Shown piece after piece: positions 60,475 through 64,000 of a DNA stretch of 64,000 nt. The translations under genes were made by a program, and so were the position numbers. The stretch spans positions 91,555-155,554 of the forward strand of contig JAGBTN010000010.1 of the NCBI GenBank assembly GCA_017631315.1. Direction: 5' to 3'. Below the pieces are notes generated by a model. That model was not told the origin of the DNA and ran no database searches. It saw only the letters and a program-made list of their open reading frames with translations. The DNA comes from Bacteroidaceae bacterium (GTDB taxonomy: Bacteria > Bacteroidota > Bacteroidia > Bacteroidales > Bacteroidaceae). Within the stretch, counting starts at the first letter, position 1. The number at the start of each line of letters is the position of its first letter.

Positions 60475-62046
60475 ATGAACTTCGAAGTGATATTTGTAGC
60501 ACTCTGCCTCATATTTATGATATGGGCATTGATTGCAGACAAACTTAAACCAGGACTTATCCTGTTTTCGTGCGTTGTAATGATGCTTTGTGCGGGAATA
60601 CTTACCCCAAAAGAGTGTCTGGAAGGTTTCTCCAACAAGGGTATGATAACCGTTGCCATGCTCTTTCTTGTTAGCGAAGGCGTAAGAAGAAGCGGCATAT
60701 TAGAGCAGTTGATTATCAATCTTTTGCCTAAGAAGAATGCAAGTATTACTAAAACAAACGCCCGTCTTCTTCCCGCCATATCATTTTTGTCTGCTTTTCT
60801 GAACAACACCCCTGTTGTTGTCATTTTTGCTCCTATCATTAAGAACTGGGCAAGAAAGATGGGGCTACCCCATACGAAGTTCCTTATTCCGTTGAGTTAT
60901 GCAACAGCCCTTGGCGGCATCTGTACGCTCATCGGTACAAGCACCAACCTTGTTGTGGACGGTCTGATTATGGAATCTGGCAGAAGAGGTATGTCGATGT
61001 TTGAGTTGGGCAAGGTTGGCATCATCATTTGCATCGCAGGTCTGGTGTACCTCATCTACTACAGCCACTATCTTTTGCCAGACAACCGGGAAAGCGAGCA
61101 CACAGACGAAGAGGACAAGGCGGCTGGCATTCAAACCGTCGAAGTTGTATTGCGAAGCCGTTTCCCGGGACTTGGTAAGAGTTTGAGAGAGTTCGACTTC
61201 TATCGTCACTATGGAGCTCATGTCCATTCCGTACAGAGAGCTGGAAGCCAACTCAATGGCGACTGGACGAGCATTCCTCTGCAAAACCACGACACACTTC
61301 TGCTCGAAACGGACGACAAGTTCCTGCAGACCTATCGGGAGTCGACGGCATTCCTTATCTCAAGCTACGACACAGACAACAAGCCTCTCAACCAGAAGAA
61401 ACGATATTTTTCTCTTCTGTTGCTTGCATTCATGATTGTGGGTGCCACAGTGGGCGAACTGCCATTTATGCGTGAACTGATTCCCAATGTCAGGCTCGAC
61501 ATGTTCTTCTTCGTCTGTGTTACCACCATTGTTATGGCATGGACAAAGATTTTCAATCCGCGCAAGTACAGCAAGTATATCCGTTGGGATGTACTCGTAA
61601 CGATTGCCTGTGCCTTTGCCATCTCGAAGGGGATGCAGAACTCAGGGTTTGCCGACCTCATTGCAGAACTCATCATAGCCTGTGCTGATGTAATTGGTCA
61701 GACACATCATGGCCCTTATGCCATGCTTGCTATATTGTTCCTCATAACGAATCTGTTCACAGAACTTATCACCAACAATGCCGCGGCTGCCCTCTCCTTC
61801 CCTCTGGCACTTGCCATAGCCGAAAAGTTAGGTGTCGACCCCATGCCCTTCTTCATCTGCATTTGCATTGCAGCGTCTGCCGCATTCAGCACACCTATTG
61901 GCTATCAGACAAACCTGCTCGTGCAAGGCATTGGAGGCTATCGTTTTACAGACTACGTCAAAGTCGGTCTGCCTCTCAACATCATCACGTTTATCATCTG
62001 CACCTTTGTCATACCCCTGATATGGCCAATTGTGCCTGTCAATTAA
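60475..62046 (+). CDS. SLC13-family anion permease with a central TrkA-C-like domain
   Basis: 523 residues with about 11 membrane segments. EVIFVALCLIFMIWALIADK, NNTPVVVIFAPIIKNWARKM, GTSTNLVVDGLI and TELITNNAAAALSFPLALAI are the ArsB/DASS motifs; a soluble loop (about 215-310, SRFPGLGKSLREFDFYRHYG, then WTSIPLQNHDTLLLETDDKF) is a TrkA-C (RCK_C) domain. The APS kinase gene follows 31 bp later, so sulfate is the likely substrate. Inner membrane. Confidence 0.88.
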   Translation: MNFEVIFVALCLIFMIWALIADKLKPGLILFSCVVMMLCAGILTPKECLEGFSNKGMITVAMLFLVSEGVRRSGILEQLIINLLPKKNASITKTNARLLPAISFLSAFLNNTPVVVIFAPIIKNWARKMGLPHTKFLIPLSYATALGGICTLIGTSTNLVVDGLIMESGRRGMSMFELGKVGIIICIAGLVYLIYYSHYLLPDNRESEHTDEEDKAAGIQTVEVVLRSRFPGLGKSLREFDFYRHYGAHVHSVQRAGSQLNGDWTSIPLQNHDTLLLETDDKFLQTYRESTAFLISSYDTDNKPLNQKKRYFSLLLLAFMIVGATVGELPFMRELIPNVRLDMFFFVCVTTIVMAWTKIFNPRKYSKYIRWDVLVTIACAFAISKGMQNSGFADLIAELIIACADVIGQTHHGPYAMLAILFLITNLFTELITNNAAAALSFPLALAIAEKLGVDPMPFFICICIAASAAFSTPIGYQTNLLVQGIGGYRFTDYVKVGLPLNIITFIICTFVIPLIWPIVPVN

Positions 62047-62077
62047 ATAAAGAAACCACAAACAAACATATAACATT

Positions 62078-62674
62078 ATGACTCCCGATTCAAATACCAT
62101 CTACCCCATTTTCGATAAAATGATGAGCCGCCAAGACAAAGAGACACTCCTCGGTCAGCGCGGAATAATGATTTGGATGACAGGCCTTAGCGGCAGTGGC
62201 AAAAGCACCGTAGCCTTGGGCGTGGAGCGAGAATTGCATAAGCGTGGCATTCTTTGTCGTATTCTCGATGGCGACAACATCCGTTCGGGTATCAATGCGA
62301 ATCTCGGTTTTTCGGAAGAAGACAGAAGGGAAAACATTCGTCGAATAGCCGAGATTGGTAAACTCTTTGTACAGACAGGCATAGTGACGATTGCCTGCTT
62401 CGTCTCCCCCACGAACGAGATACGCCAGATGGCTCGCGACATCATTGGCGCAGACGACTTCCGCGAGGTCTATATCGCCACACCTCTCGACGAGTGTGAA
62501 CGCCGCGACGTGAAGGGACTCTATGCACGTGCCCGCCGTGGCGAAGTGAAGGACTTCACCGGCATCAGTGCCCCCTTCGAAGCCCCAGTTGCTCCCGACC
62601 TCAGCCTCGACACCAGCCAGATGACTCTGAAAGAAGAGGTGGAAGCCGTCGTGGAACTTTGCCTGCAAAAGTAA
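62078..62674 (+). CDS. cysC: Adenylylsulfate kinase CysC
   Basis: 198 residues. IMIWMTGLSGSGKSTVALGV (P-loop), RILDGDNIRSGINANLGFSE, REVYIATPLDECERRDVKGL, then ARRGEVKDFTGISAPFEAP. It phosphorylates APS to PAPS for sulfate assimilation or sulfation. The permease upstream would supply sulfate. cysD/cysN are not in the window. Confidence 0.95.
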   Translation: MTPDSNTIYPIFDKMMSRQDKETLLGQRGIMIWMTGLSGSGKSTVALGVERELHKRGILCRILDGDNIRSGINANLGFSEEDRRENIRRIAEIGKLFVQTGIVTIACFVSPTNEIRQMARDIIGADDFREVYIATPLDECERRDVKGLYARARRGEVKDFTGISAPFEAPVAPDLSLDTSQMTLKEEVEAVVELCLQK

Positions 62675-62741
62675 AAAATATCGCATCGTCCAGCCCCTGC
62701 AGTCCATTCAGCAAAACAGACGCGTCCATTTGACAAACTTA

Positions 62742-62835
62742 ACGTGTAAAGTCAGCCGACTTTACGTGTATAGTTGCCCGACTTAACGTGTAAACTTTGC
62801 AAACTTCTCGTGTGAACTTGGCAAACTTCTCGTGT
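62742..62835. repeat. 22-nt phased ACGTGT palindrome array (locus D)
   Basis: Five cores at 62742, 62764, 62786 (ACGTGT) and 62808, 62830 (TCGTGT variant): four exact 22-nt steps. Units begin CTTAACGTGTAAAG or CTTTACGTGTATAG, with linkers TCAGCCGA, TTGCCCGA, CTTTGCAAA. The last unit is part of the terminator stem at 62829. Confidence 0.9.
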
Positions 62836-62868
62836 GTGAAGATTAATCTTCTCATACGAGTTTTTTTT
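62829..62868 (+). terminator. Terminator after cysC, built on the last repeat unit
   Basis: CTCGTGTGTGAAGAT (62829-62843) pairs with ATCTTCTCATACGAG (62846-62860) with one wobble and one mismatch, then eight T. Confidence 0.8.
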
Positions 62869-63309
62869 CGGGCAGCAATATACCTAAATGAAAGGAGGAT
62901 AATCTTTTATGTAGTAAGGTGGAGTCGGAGTCACAACAATCAGGAAAAATGCTCCGCAAATGCTAAAAAATCTTTCAGAAATAACGTCTTGTGTAAAATT
63001 TTAATTACTTTTGCGTAGAAAAATATGCTTTAACAGATAAGAATGAACAATTATTCGATAACATACAGCCATTTAGGATGTTGTGGGAATCTTCAGATTT
63101 CTGCAAAATCTGTCATGGATGATTTGTTTATGTTGCGAAAATTGTGTAACACATTCTCATCGCGCGTATCTTACAGAAATATCTGTCAATGTATTAGCAA
63201 TTATCATATCTTATCCGTAATGTCGTATTTTATTTGATACAATTAGCAACAAGATAAATTATAATATGTAAAGATATGAAAAGTGAAGAGATTTTTTTAC
63301 GAGCCTCCT
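62869..63309 (+). other. Intergenic leader region of the fimbrillin-like locus
   Basis: Apart from the promoter at 63006, no convincing feature is seen. A 64-codon frame at 63043-63237 is Ser/Cys/Ile-rich without family traits and is not called. Likely a long 5' leader. Confidence 0.4.
63006..63013 (+). promoter_or_regulatory. -7 box (TACTTTTG) of the small-protein/lipoprotein locus
   Basis: Exact TAnnTTTG match about 300 bp upstream of the first small ORF; implies a long leader. Confidence 0.55.
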
Positions 63310-63399
63310 ATGATAGAGGTTCTCGAAGTAGAGGTAGAAAGTGGATTTGCAGTCAGTGGTTATGGTTCTGACAGCGATGATTCTGAATTTTATTATTAA
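63310..63399 (+). CDS. 29-aa peptide with a DSDDSEF motif
   Basis: MIEVLEVEVESGFAVSGYGS then DSDDSEFYY. Its end resembles the GSAPDSDDTEFG stretch of the next small ORF, which supports both frames being real. Acidic; no signal peptide. Function unknown. It precedes a fimbrillin-like lipoprotein gene and may be a small locus-specific factor. Confidence 0.5.
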   Translation: MIEVLEVEVESGFAVSGYGSDSDDSEFYY

Positions 63400-63408
63400 T
63401 AATGTGTT

Positions 63409-63582
63409 ATGAAGAAGAAAAAATACATCGTCCCCGTTTGCGCAGCAGTCAATGCTACAGTCTGTCAAATGCTAGCAAGTTCTATTACAGGCTCTGCTCC
63501 CGATAGTGATGATACCGAATTTGGCGCTCCTGAACAACGACGCGGAGAATGGGGAGATCTTTGGGAAGATAAAGGGGAATAA
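63409..63582 (+). CDS. 57-aa protein with a DSDDTEF motif
   Basis: MKKKKYIVPVCAAVNATVCQ at the start, then MLASSITGSAPDSDDTEFGA and an acidic/tryptophan tail (EWGDLWEDKGE). The basic N-terminus followed by a weak hydrophobic stretch (YIVPVCAAVNATVCQMLASS) could be a short signal peptide. Shares the (D)SDD-S/T-EF motif with the preceding peptide, 9 bp away. No named family recognised. Confidence 0.6.
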   Translation: MKKKKYIVPVCAAVNATVCQMLASSITGSAPDSDDTEFGAPEQRRGEWGDLWEDKGE

Positions 63583-63603
63583 GCATAAAAATTGCAAAAC
63601 ATT

Positions 63604-64000
63604 ATGAAGGATATATTTAAAACCATACTATGCGCATTGGCCATGTTCTCGTTCGCCTCTTGCAACAACGACGACATCGTGCCCGATACGCCCGACGTTC
63701 CCGAGCAGCCTGCTGCGACTTACCGTCTCACCTTCGATGGTGGTGCAGGCATTGAGACTGCTACCCGTGCTTCGTGGAATGATCCCACAGGTAGCGGCAA
63801 TCTGATTTTCCAATGGGACTACACTCCCGAAGGACAGGATGGCAATGAGATGGTGATGGCACTCCATAAGGAAGAGTTCCTTGCCAGCACGGCGGAGAAT
63901 TATCATAGCTTTGTCAACATCAAGCCGCACGGTACTTACGTTGATGATGCCCATTGGGCTATCTTCGAGACCATGGAAGAGTATGCCTCGCCATTGTCGA
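63604..64000 (+). CDS. Fimbrillin-like lipoprotein (partial, N-terminal part)
   Basis: MKDIFKTILCALAMFSFASC is a lipoprotein signal with lipobox FASC, followed by an acidic/proline stretch (NNDDIVPDTPDVPEQPA) and a beta-rich start YRLTFDGGAGIETATRASWN typical of FimA/Mfa-like (fimbrillin) proteins of Bacteroidetes. The TRA sequence is like the Arg-containing processing site of fimbrillins. The frame runs off the right edge. Probably a surface fimbrial or adhesin subunit. Confidence 0.7.
   Translation, partial: MKDIFKTILCALAMFSFASCNNDDIVPDTPDVPEQPAATYRLTFDGGAGIETATRASWNDPTGSGNLIFQWDYTPEGQDGNEMVMALHKEEFLASTAENYHSFVNIKPHGTYVDDAHWAIFETMEEYASPLS

Noticed and set aside
62742-62835. Possible CRISPR array
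   Set aside because: The unit is 22 nt in total with palindromic cores and 8-nt linkers, with no spacers of 25-40 nt and no cas genes in the window.
63043-63237. 64-codon frame in the leader of the fimbrillin-like locus
   Set aside because: Odd Ser/Cys/Ile composition, no family traits; more likely untranslated leader.

Overview
The window reads as a chromosomal segment of a Bacteroidales bacterium, most like Prevotella or a close relative. Supporting signs are many TAnnTTTG -7 promoter boxes with little Shine-Dalgarno signal, a type IX secretion PorD homologue, a TamL-type BamA/TamA lipoprotein, a serine palmitoyltransferase for sphingolipids, a GH57/GT4 glycogen pair, a small HU/smalltalk/primase cassette, and a fimbrillin-like lipoprotein at the right edge. 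Species cannot be fixed from the sequence alone.

Layout. 1-4.5 kb: end of a glycogen locus (partial GT4, GH57), then a ThiD-like/AraC fusion regulator and a cysteine desulfidase/serine dehydratase-like enzyme. 4.6-6.1 kb: pdxS-pdxT, the PLP synthase. 6.3-27.6 kb: a capsule or O-antigen locus, all on the + strand except for an inserted minus-strand HU/smalltalk pair. It holds a Wzx flippase, Wzy polymerase, many glycosyltransferases, a pyruvyl transferase with its FrhB-like partner, LicD, a cytidylyltransferase/dehydrogenase fusion with an SDR, acyltransferases, an initiating sugar-phosphate transferase and a DegT aminotransferase. 27.8-28.2 kb: tRNA-Leu(GAG), tRNA-Gly(GCC) and tRNA-Leu(CAG). 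28.4-34.3 kb: an unknown acidic protein, a SPOUT methyltransferase, TamL, a GT2 and a Gfo/Idh oxidoreductase. 34.37-40.54 kb: a complete-looking microvirus provirus of about 6.15 kb between two dif-like sites. 40.6-64 kb: housekeeping genes (spt, a lipid kinase, purT, rarA, a GH99-like secreted protein, typA, uvrB, porD, coaBC, a DnaQ-like exonuclease, dnaN, a DUF3127 protein, tRNA-Arg(CCG), tex, radA, an SLC13 permease, cysC), then two tiny ORFs and a lipoprotein.

The main non-standard signals are: (1) the Xer/dif-integrated ssDNA provirus with tiny membrane-protein genes; (2) a palindromic repeat repeated with an exact 22-nt period at three intergenic loci and more loosely at a fourth; (3) GC-rich palindromic elements inserted in frame inside at least four protein genes (pdxT, a GT32, the sugar-phosphate transferase, the aminotransferase), plus a second in-frame repeat family; (4) a ThiD/AraC fusion whose kinase domain has lost its key motifs and which lies near pdxST; (5) a tRNA-Arg with an apparent compensated 19-56 tertiary pair; (6) a smalltalk-like peptide both on the chromosome and inside the provirus.

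All calls rest on reading the sequence and family knowledge; no searches or computations were run. Family names without strong motifs are inference.
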